From NCBI RefSeq assembly GCF_002236105.1, contig NZ_NIWU01000006.1:248001-312000 (forward strand): a stretch of DNA of 64,000 nucleotides, given 5' to 3'. A model generated the notes under the pieces. It had not been told where the DNA came from, did not search any database, and saw only the letters and a program-made list of their open reading frames with translations. This document shows positions 53,049 to 64,000 of the stretch, one piece after another (within the stretch, counting starts at the first letter, position 1; every line of letters starts with the position of its first letter). Origin of the DNA: Pseudomonas umsongensis. Its GTDB lineage: Bacteria > Pseudomonadota > Gammaproteobacteria > Pseudomonadales > Pseudomonadaceae. A program made the translations under genes and the position numbers.

Positions 53049-53519
53049 TTAGAAGCGGTAGTGCGAGAAAGCTTTGTTAGCTTCAGCCATACGGTGCACG
53101 TCTTCACGCTTCTTAACTGCAGCACCTTTACCTTCGGCAGCGTCCAACAGTTCGCCAGCCAAACGCAGAGCCATAGACTTCTCGCCGCGCTTACGGGCGA
53201 AGTCTACCAACCAGCGCATTGCCAGAGCGTTACGACGGGACGGACGAACTTCAACCGGAACCTGGTAAGTAGCACCGCCTACACGGCGCGACTTTACTTC
53301 GACCAGCGGAGCGATGGCGTCGAGAGCTTTCTCGAAGATTTCCAGGGGGTCGCTGTTCTTGCGTTCTTTAACCTTTTCCAGCGCGCCATAAACGATACGC
53401 TCGGCAACGGCTTTCTTGCCGCTTTCCATCACGTGGTTCATGAACTTGGCCAGGATTTGGCTTCCGTATTTTGGATCGTCAAGCACTTCGCGCTTGGCTG
53501 CTACGCGTCTTCTTGGCAT
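53049..53519 (-). CDS. rpsG: 30S ribosomal protein S7
   Basis: The 156-residue S7 ([20 protein letters not shown]) nucleates the 30S head and in E. coli represses the str operon by binding the rpsL-rpsG spacer. Here that spacer is 122 bases long with no obvious strong hairpin. Confidence 0.99.
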
Positions 53520-53641
53520 GGATAAGCCCTCAAACGGTCTTCAGGTTCGCTCGGAATCGGTGCCCATTACTACGGGACGCCTCCGACCTTACTCTTATCG
53601 ACTCAGAAAAATAGAAATCAGTTTTTTGCAGCAAGCGACCA

Positions 53642-54013
53642 TTACTTCGGACGCTTGGTACCGTACTTCGAACGACCCTGGTTACGACCTTTAACGCCGG
53701 AAGTATCCAACGAACCGCGAACGGTGTGGTAACGAACACCTGGCAAGTCTTTTACACGACCGCCGCGGATCAGTACCACGCTGTGCTCTTGCAGGTTGTG
53801 GCCTTCACCGCCGATGTACGAGGAAACCTCGAAACCGTTGGTCAGGCGCACACGGCATACTTTACGCAGTGCCGAGTTAGGTTTTTTCGGCGTGGTGGTG
53901 TACACACGGGTGCACACGCCACGGCGTTGCGGGCAGTTCTGCAGCGCAGGCACGTCGGATTTCTCGACGATACGCTTACGCGGCTGACGTACCAGCTGGT
54001 TGATAGTTGCCAT
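53642..54013 (-). CDS. rpsL: 30S ribosomal protein S12
   Basis: The 123-residue S12 monitors decoding. The streptomycin-related lysines are the wild type: [13 protein letters not shown] near residue 43 and [14 protein letters not shown] near residue 88. It is the first gene of the str block, behind the promoter at 54105-54133. Confidence 0.99.
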
Positions 54014-54104
54014 CTACTAGCTCCACTGTTGTCTTGCGACGCTATTGTCTTGCAAGAAAAGCAAAATGGCAGGAACGAATTCCCGCCAAATTTAGGGGTA
54101 CAAG

Positions 54105-54133
54105 AGTCTAAAGAGGATCTTGTCCCCAGTCAA
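54105..54133 (-). promoter_or_regulatory. sigma70 promoter of the rpsL-rpsG-fusA-tuf block
   Basis: On the minus strand TTGACT (54133-54128) and TAGACT (54110-54105) are 17 bases apart: five of six and four of six consensus bases. The start would be about 85 bases before rpsL. The remaining rpoC-rpsL gap shows no clear terminator. Confidence 0.7.
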
Positions 54134-54228
54134 GGCAAGGCCCCGACCTCCCCGCCCATCAAACCTCGACAAATTGTCTCGATTCGATGAACGGAGTGAC
54201 CAGGGCCTCAGCTCATTTACCGCAGAAC

Positions 54229-57200
54229 TCAGTTACCGCTCGAGTTCAGCGCTTCGGTCAGTGCAGCTTCCACTTCACTGGCGCTTACGCGCAACGGCTT
54301 GTCTGCATCACGGCGGCGCTTACGCTCGCTGTGGTAGGCCAGGCCGGTACCCGCCGGGATCAGACGACCCACGACCACGTTTTCTTTCAGGCCGCGCAGG
54401 TAGTCGCGCTTGCCGGTAACCGCCGCCTCGGTCAGTACACGGGTGGTTTCCTGGAAGGAAGCCGCCGAGATGAACGATTCGGTGGACAACGACGCCTTGG
54501 TGATACCCAGCAGAACGCGAGTGAACTTGGAGACAAATTTGTCTTCGCCGCTCAAACGTTCGTTCTCTACCAGAACATGAGTCAATTCCATCTGGTCGCC
54601 CTTGATGAAACTGGAATCGCCGGATTCAGCGATCTCAACTTTACGCAGCATCTGACGCAGGATGGTCTCGATGTGCTTGTCGTTGATCTTCACGCCTTGC
54701 AGACGGTAAACGTCCTGGATCTCGTTGACGATGTACTTGGCCAGCGCACTCACACCCAGCAGACGCAGGATGTCGTGCGGATCGCTTGGGCCGTCGGAGA
54801 TAACTTCGCCGCGGTTTACCTGTTCGCCTTCGAACACGTTCAGGTGACGCCACTTCGGAATCAGCTCTTCGTACGGATCGCTACCGTCGTTCGGGGTAAT
54901 AACCAGACGGCGCTTGCCCTTGGTTTCTTTACCGAACGCGATGGTGCCGCTGACTTCAGCCAGAATCGAGGCCTCTTTCGGACGACGAGCTTCGAACAAG
55001 TCGGCAACACGCGGCAGACCACCGGTGATGTCACGGGTCTTCGAAGTTTCTTGCGGGATACGAGCGATAACATCACCGATCGCGATCTTCGCGCCGTCCG
55101 CCACACCGACCAGGGCGTTGGCTGGCAGGAAGTACTGAGCGATAACGTCAGTGCCTGGCAGCAACAGATCCTTGCCGTTGTCATCAACCATCTTCACAGC
55201 AGGACGGATATCTTTACCGGCAGCTGGACGGTCTTTGGCGTCGAGGACTTCAATGTTGGTCATACCGGTCAATTCGTCAGTCTGACGCTTGATCGTGATG
55301 CCTTCTTCCATGCCCACGTAGGTCACGGTACCTTTCATTTCGGTAACGATCGGGTGAGTGTGCGGATCCCACTTGGCCACGATGGCACCAGCGTCGACCT
55401 TGTCACCTTCCTTGACCGAAATTACCGCACCGTACGGCAGCTTGTAACGCTCGCGCTCACGACCGAAGTCATCAGCGATAGCCAGCTCACCGGAACGGGA
55501 CACGGCAACCAGGTGACCGTCCACTCGCTCAACGTGTTTCAGGTTGTGCAGACGGACGGTACCGCCGTTCTTCACCTGAACGCTGTCGGCTGCGGAGGTA
55601 CGGCTTGCCGCACCACCGATGTGGAACGTACGCATCGTCAGCTGGGTACCCGGCTCACCGATGGACTGGGCAGCGATAACGCCGACCGCTTCACCGATGT
55701 TCACCTGGTGACCACGAGCCAGGTCGCGACCGTAGCACTTGGCGCAGATACCGAAACGGGTTTCGCAGCTGATCGGCGAACGAACGATCACTTCGTCGAT
55801 GCTGTTGAGCTCGATGAACTCGACCCACTTTTCGTCAACCAGGGTGCCGGCAGGAACGATGACGTCCTCGGTACCTGGCTTGAATACGTCACGGGCGATA
55901 ACACGACCCAATACGCGCTCACCCAGCGGCTCTACAACGTCACCGCCTTCAATGTGCGGAGTCATCAGCAGGCCGTGCTCGGTGCCGCAATCGATCTCGG
56001 TTACAACCAGGTCTTGCGCCACGTCTACCAGACGACGAGTCAGGTAACCCGAGTTCGCCGTTTTCAACGCGGTATCCGCCAGACCTTTACGAGCACCGTG
56101 AGTGGAGATGAAGTACTGGAGTACGCTCAAACCTTCACGGAAGTTCGCGGTGATCGGCGTTTCAATGATGGAACCGTCCGGCTTGGCCATCAGGCCACGC
56201 ATACCGGCCAGCTGACGAATCTGTGCTGCGGAACCCCGCGCACCCGAGTCGGCCATCATGTACATCGAGTTGAAAGACTCTTGGTCGACTTCGACGCCAT
56301 GACGGTCGATGACTTTCTCTTTCGAGAGGTTGGCCATCATCGCCTTGGAAACTTCGTCGTTCGCCTTGGACCAAAGGTCGATCACTTTGTTGTACTTCTC
56401 GCCCTGGGTTACCAGGCCGGAGGCGTACTGACTTTCGATCTCTTTCACTTCGTCGGTGGCTGCACCGATGATGCGGGCTTTTTCATCCGGGATAACGAAG
56501 TCGTTAACACCGATGGAAACGCCGGAAATGGTCGAATAGGCAAAACCGGTGTACATCAACTGGTCAGCGAAGATCACGGTCTCTTTCAGACCAACCACGC
56601 GGTAGCACTGGTTGATCAGCTTGGAGATCGCCTTTTTCTTCATCGGCAGGTTGACGACGTCGTACGACAGACCTTTTGGCACAACCTGGAACAACAGCGC
56701 ACGGCCGACAGTGGTGTCGACGATACGGGTGTTGGTCACGCTGCCGCCATCACGGTCGTTGACGGTTTCGTTGATCCGCACTTTGACCTTGGCGTGCAGT
56801 GCGGCTTCGCCGGCACGGAACACACGGTCAACTTCCTGCAGATCCGCGAACACACGACCTTCGCCTTTGGCGTTGATCGCTTCACGGGTCATGTAGTACA
56901 GGCCCAATACAACGTCCTGCGACGGAACGATGATTGGCTCACCGTTGGCTGGCGACAGAATGTTGTTGGTCGACATCATCAACGCACGCGCTTCCAACTG
57001 GGCTTCCAGTGTCAGCGGTACGTGCACGGCCATTTGGTCGCCGTCGAAGTCGGCGTTGTACGCGGCGCAGACCAGAGGGTGCAGCTGGATAGCCTTACCT
57101 TCGATCAGTACCGGTTCAAACGCCTGGATACCCAGACGGTGAAGGGTCGGTGCACGGTTGAGAAGAACCGGGTGTTCGCGAATCACTTCAGCGAGAACGT

Positions 57201-58428
57201 CCCAAACCTCTGGCAATTCGCGCTCGACCATCTTCTTGGCTGCTTTGATGGTGGTAGCGAGACCACGCATTTCCAGCTTGCCGAAAATGAACGGCTTGAA
57301 CAGCTCGAGAGCCATCTTCTTCGGCAGACCGCACTGGTGCAGACGCAGGGTCGGACCTACGGTAATTACCGAACGGCCGGAGTAGTCAACACGCTTACCG
57401 AGCAAGTTCTGACGGAAACGACCTTGCTTACCCTTGATCATGTCAGCCAGGGATTTCAGAGGACGCTTGTTGGAACCGGTGATAGCGCGGCCACGACGAC
57501 CGTTGTCGAGCAGTGCGTCGACGGCTTCCTGCAACATACGCTTTTCGTTGCGCACGATGATGTCCGGAGCGGACAGATCCAGCAGGCGCTTCAAGCGGTT
57601 GTTACGGTTGATCACTCGACGATACAGATCGTTGAGGTCGGAAGTCGCGAAGCGACCGCCATCCAGCGGGACCAGTGGACGCAGATCTGGCGGCAGAACC
57701 GGCAGAACGGTCAGCACCATCCATTCTGGAAGGTTGCCGGAGCCCTGGAAGGCTTCCATCAACTTCAGACGCTTGGACAGCTTCTTGATCTTGGTTTCGG
57801 AGTTGGTTTGCGGAATTTCTTCACGCAGACGGCCAATCTCGTGCTCCAGGTCGATAGCGTGCAGCAGCTCACGGACAGCTTCGGCACCCATGCGGGCATC
57901 GAAATCGTCACCGAACTCTTCCAGCGCTTCGAAGTACTGCTCGTCGTTCAGCAGCTGGCCTTTTTCAAGGGTGGTCATGCCTGGATCGATAACGACATAG
58001 CTCTCGAAGTAGAGAACGCGTTCGATATCACGCAGGGTCATGTCCATCAGCAAGCCGATACGCGACGGCAGCGATTTCAGGAACCAGATGTGGGCAACTG
58101 GCGAGGCCAGTTCGATGTGCGCCATGCGCTCACGACGAACTTTAGCCAGCGCGACTTCAACGCCGCACTTCTCGCAGATCACACCGCGGTGCTTCAAGCG
58201 CTTGTACTTACCGCACAGGCACTCGTAATCCTTTACCGGGCCAAAGATCTTGGCGCAGAACAGGCCGTCACGCTCAGGTTTGAACGTACGGTAGTTAATG
58301 GTTTCCGGCTTTTTAACTTCGCCGAACGACCACGAACGGATCATCTCAGGCGACGCCAATCCGATACGGATGGCGTCGAACTCTTCGACTTGACCCTGGT
58401 TTTTCAGCAAATTCAGTAGGTCTTTCAA
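54229..58428 (-). CDS. rpoC: DNA-directed RNA polymerase subunit beta'
   Basis: The 1399-residue beta' subunit has the N-terminal zinc site CLCGKYKRLKHRGVICEKC, the catalytic AYNADFDGDQM near residue 460 with its three Mg-binding aspartates, the trigger-loop/bridge-helix region, and the second zinc site CETRFGICAKCYGRDL. It starts 64 bases after rpoB. The C-terminal part ends SASEVEAALTEALNSSGN. Confidence 0.99.
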   Translation of the reverse strand: MKDLLNLLKNQGQVEEFDAIRIGLASPEMIRSWSFGEVKKPETINYRTFKPERDGLFCAKIFGPVKDYECLCGKYKRLKHRGVICEKCGVEVALAKVRRERMAHIELASPVAHIWFLKSLPSRIGLLMDMTLRDIERVLYFESYVVIDPGMTTLEKGQLLNDEQYFEALEEFGDDFDARMGAEAVRELLHAIDLEHEIGRLREEIPQTNSETKIKKLSKRLKLMEAFQGSGNLPEWMVLTVLPVLPPDLRPLVPLDGGRFATSDLNDLYRRVINRNNRLKRLLDLSAPDIIVRNEKRMLQEAVDALLDNGRRGRAITGSNKRPLKSLADMIKGKQGRFRQNLLGKRVDYSGRSVITVGPTLRLHQCGLPKKMALELFKPFIFGKLEMRGLATTIKAAKKMVERELPEVWDVLAEVIREHPVLLNRAPTLHRLGIQAFEPVLIEGKAIQLHPLVCAAYNADFDGDQMAVHVPLTLEAQLEARALMMSTNNILSPANGEPIIVPSQDVVLGLYYMTREAINAKGEGRVFADLQEVDRVFRAGEAALHAKVKVRINETVNDRDGGSVTNTRIVDTTVGRALLFQVVPKGLSYDVVNLPMKKKAISKLINQCYRVVGLKETVIFADQLMYTGFAYSTISGVSIGVNDFVIPDEKARIIGAATDEVKEIESQYASGLVTQGEKYNKVIDLWSKANDEVSKAMMANLSKEKVIDRHGVEVDQESFNSMYMMADSGARGSAAQIRQLAGMRGLMAKPDGSIIETPITANFREGLSVLQYFISTHGARKGLADTALKTANSGYLTRRLVDVAQDLVVTEIDCGTEHGLLMTPHIEGGDVVEPLGERVLGRVIARDVFKPGTEDVIVPAGTLVDEKWVEFIELNSIDEVIVRSPISCETRFGICAKCYGRDLARGHQVNIGEAVGVIAAQSIGEPGTQLTMRTFHIGGAASRTSAADSVQVKNGGTVRLHNLKHVERVDGHLVAVSRSGELAIADDFGRERERYKLPYGAVISVKEGDKVDAGAIVAKWDPHTHPIVTEMKGTVTYVGMEEGITIKRQTDELTGMTNIEVLDAKDRPAAGKDIRPAVKMVDDNGKDLLLPGTDVIAQYFLPANALVGVADGAKIAIGDVIARIPQETSKTRDITGGLPRVADLFEARRPKEASILAEVSGTIAFGKETKGKRRLVITPNDGSDPYEELIPKWRHLNVFEGEQVNRGEVISDGPSDPHDILRLLGVSALAKYIVNEIQDVYRLQGVKINDKHIETILRQMLRKVEIAESGDSSFIKGDQMELTHVLVENERLSGEDKFVSKFTRVLLGITKASLSTESFISAASFQETTRVLTEAAVTGKRDYLRGLKENVVVGRLIPAGTGLAYHSERKRRRDADKPLRVSASEVEAALTEALNSSGN

Positions 58429-58492
58429 GGCCTTTCCTCCTGGCGGAGCAGAGAGCGGGCAGTGTTGCCCCGCTCTCGATTCGCGTCACGTG

Positions 58493-62566
<4,074 letters not shown>

Positions 62567-62711
62567 CAGCGTTCCCCAGCTTGGTCACCTGCTTGTTTGG
62601 CCCCTCCCGACGGGAGCGACCAGAAAATCGTGCAAACCCCATGGTTTGCGCCACCGCATCGGGTGGTTACAGCTCGTTATCGGCACCGACCCAGTCGGCT
62701 GCCAATAACGG

Positions 62712-62740
62712 AAAAAGGCCGGTGGCAAGAGCCACCAGCC
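62712..62740 (-). terminator. attenuator-like hairpin between rplL and rpoB
   Basis: On the minus strand GGCTGGTGGC pairs with GCCACCGGCC around a short loop, followed by TTTTT (62716-62712). E. coli has an attenuator in the same place that lets only part of the transcripts continue into rpoBC. The other bases of the 220-base gap hold no gene. Confidence 0.75.
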
Positions 62741-62786
62741 ATCAGCCTGTCGCTTAACGCTCGGGCTGGAGACGCAAGGTCGGAGC

Positions 62787-63152
62787 TTACTTCAGCTCGA
62801 CTTTAGCGCCTGCTTCTTCCAGAGTTGCTTTGGCTTTGTCAGCTGCGTCTTTGGCAACAGCTTCCAGAACCATGGCAGGAGCGCCGTCAACTACAGCCTT
62901 GGCTTCTTTCAAGCCCAGACCGGTCAGTTCACGTACTGCCTTGATCACGTTAACTTTCTTCTCGCCAGCTTCGGTCAGCATGACGTTGAATTCGGTTTGC
63001 TCTTCAGCAACGGCAGCAGCAACAGCTGGGCCAGCCGATGCAGCAGCAGCAGTAACGCCGAATTTTTCTTCGAAAGCTTTGATCAGCTCAACAACTTCCA
63101 TTACGGACATGTTGCCAACTGCTTCAAGGATATCGTTCTGAGAGATAGACAT
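62787..63152 (-). CDS. rplL: 50S ribosomal protein L7/L12
   Basis: The 121-residue stalk protein has an N-terminal dimer domain (MSISQNDILEAVGNMSVMEV), an Ala-rich flexible hinge (about 36-52) and a C-terminal factor-binding domain (VIKAVRELTGLGLKEAKAVV). Dimers bind L10. It follows rplJ by 75 bases. Confidence 0.99.
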   Translation of the reverse strand: MSISQNDILEAVGNMSVMEVVELIKAFEEKFGVTAAAASAGPAVAAAVAEEQTEFNVMLTEAGEKKVNVIKAVRELTGLGLKEAKAVVDGAPAMVLEAVAKDAADKAKATLEEAGAKVELK

Positions 63153-63227
63153 GAATCTAATTCCTGATATTGGGGACGGCCTACGCGACCATCGAAAAAA
63201 ACAAAAAACGCGAGAAGTTGACGAGCC

Positions 63228-63728
63228 TTAGGCTGCAGCAGCTTCTTTCTGGTCGCGAATTGCCGCCAGGGTACGAGCCAATTTGCTGGTAGCGCCTTGA
63301 ATCACGCTCATCAGCTGAGAAATTGCTTCGTCACGGGTCGGCAGAGTTGCCAGTACGTCGATTTGGTTAGCTGCGAGGAACTTGCCCTCGAACGCAGCTG
63401 CCTTGATCTCGAACTTGTTCTGACCCTTGGCGAACTCTTTGAAAATCCGGGCAGCAGCGCCTGGATGTTCCTTGGAGAACGCGATAAGGGTAGGGCCGCT
63501 GAACACGTCGTTGAGAACACTGAATTCAGTGTCAGCAACGGCGCGCTTGAGCAGGGTGTTACGTACAACACGTACGTAAACGCCAGCTTCGCGAGCCTCT
63601 TTACGGAGTCCGGTCATTGCGCCTACTGTTACGCCACGGGCATCAGCCACGACAGCGGACAGAGCGACTTTGGCAGCCTCGTTGACTTCAGCGACGATGG
63701 CCTTCTTGTCTTCGAGTTTAATTGCCAC
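63228..63728 (-). CDS. rplJ: 50S ribosomal protein L10
   Basis: The 166-residue L10 forms the base of the L7/L12 stalk (MAIKLEDKKAIVAEVNEAAK; C-terminal helix binds L7/L12). The start is GTG (63728-63726) behind an AGGAG site. In E. coli L10 represses its own mRNA through the long leader; the 197-base leader here suggests the same. Confidence 0.99.
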   Translation of the reverse strand: MAIKLEDKKAIVAEVNEAAKVALSAVVADARGVTVGAMTGLRKEAREAGVYVRVVRNTLLKRAVADTEFSVLNDVFSGPTLIAFSKEHPGAAARIFKEFAKGQNKFEIKAAAFEGKFLAANQIDVLATLPTRDEAISQLMSVIQGATSKLARTLAAIRDQKEAAAA

Positions 63729-63926
63729 GGGTTTAACTCCTGCTTGTTACCGTTTCATTCGATCGAAACCGAATGTCGTTTTGGTGTCTGATTCGGTAAG
63801 GAACCGGGAGCACCATCTGCGTAGGCTTGTGGTTTAAGACTTGCGTCGCCTACGGTCTTGGATAGCCCCCGCCAGGCAGGGACCCCAATTTTTCAATTGG
63901 CGCAATCGCTTGCGCCAATTTGTGTC
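63729..63926 (-). promoter_or_regulatory. rplA-rplJ intercistronic leader (probable L10 autoregulatory region)
   Basis: The gap contains an 11-pair hairpin just after rplA (63920-63895; AATTGGCGCAA with TTGCGCCAATT) that is not followed by a T-run, then a GC-rich segment and complementary pieces (CCGTAGGCGACGC facing GCCTACGCAG; CGGTTTCGATCGAATG). L10-binding leaders in many bacteria lie exactly here. The fold is inferred, not computed. Confidence 0.5.
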
Positions 63927-64000
63927 TTACGCGTCGAGCGAGCTTTGGTCGATGACCAGACCTGGGCCCATAGTGGTGCTCAGGGTAACGCGCTTGACGT
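63927..64000 (-). CDS. rplA: 50S ribosomal protein L1, C-terminal end only
   Basis: The last 23 codons before TAA translate to VKRVTLSTTMGPGLVIDQSS and then LDA, the C-terminus of L1. The rest is beyond the window. L1 forms the mobile stalk at the E site, and the gene precedes rplJ in the usual order. Confidence 0.95.
   Translation of the reverse strand, partial: VKRVTLSTTMGPGLVIDQSSLDA

Noticed and set aside
54187..58419. 1410-codon open frame antisense to rpoC
   Set aside because: It mirrors rpoC along its whole length; such long antisense frames follow from strong codon bias in highly expressed genes, and the translation has no recognisable domain.

Overview
The window is a chromosomal segment of a Pseudomonas, most likely of the P. 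fluorescens group. The basis is the protein sequences (RpoB, RpoC, UvrA, KatA, ribosomal proteins), the GC-rich coding style, repeated REP-type palindromes of the GTGGGAGCGAGC...GCTCGCGAAGG kind, and gene orders that I know from other pseudomonads. I made no database search; product names rest on motifs, lengths and recalled family sequences.

Layout. (1) 1-2718, minus strand: nrdR-ribD-ribE-ribBA, a riboflavin-synthesis run (the last gene is cut by the window edge). (2) 2846-5401: a YbaY-type lipoprotein, a class I methyltransferase, a thioredoxin-TPR protein of the CnoX/YbbN type and a small conserved protein, separated by REP palindromes. (3) 5538-8763: a four-gene zinc-type ABC cluster (His-rich DUF2796 protein, ATPase, FtsX-like permease, DUF3299 protein) behind a Zur-like inverted repeat. 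(4) 8829-9606: ompW/oprG behind an ANR/FNR-like box. (5) 9742-11569: a complete-looking group II intron on the minus strand with its reverse transcriptase, placed directly after the terminator of a sugar-nucleotide epimerase gene, as class C introns do; an RmlD-like gene precedes the epimerase. (6) 13712-24574: lhr helicase, a YbiO-like mechanosensitive channel, an MFS gene remnant, then DUF72-ybhP-clsB-ybhN as one tightly packed run. (7) 24675-28386: alpha/beta hydrolase with DUF3182, a GlxA-type regulator divergent from a cysteine hydrolase. (8) 28504-35593: ssb, a YajR-like MFS transporter, uvrA, ftnA-type bacterioferritin and katA. (9) 35832-64000, all minus strand: the translation/transcription super-cluster, read in the direction of transcription rplA(partial)-rplJ-rplL-rpoB-rpoC-rpsL-rpsG-fusA-tuf, then the S10, spc and alpha blocks down to rpoA-rplQ.

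How it works together. The right half is the core gene-expression machinery, with recognisable promoters before rpsL and rpsJ, an attenuator-like hairpin between rplL and rpoB, terminators after tuf and rplQ, and an unexpected 209-base hairpin-rich gap between rpsN and rpsH. The left half mixes cofactor synthesis, metal and redox homeostasis, envelope functions and DNA repair. The clearest mobile element is the group II intron. No CRISPR array, prophage, rRNA or tRNA gene was seen, and I found no convincing new multi-gene defence or biosynthetic system; the less ordinary items are the intron junctions, the rpsN-rpsH gap, the zinc operon architecture and two poorly described gene pairs.
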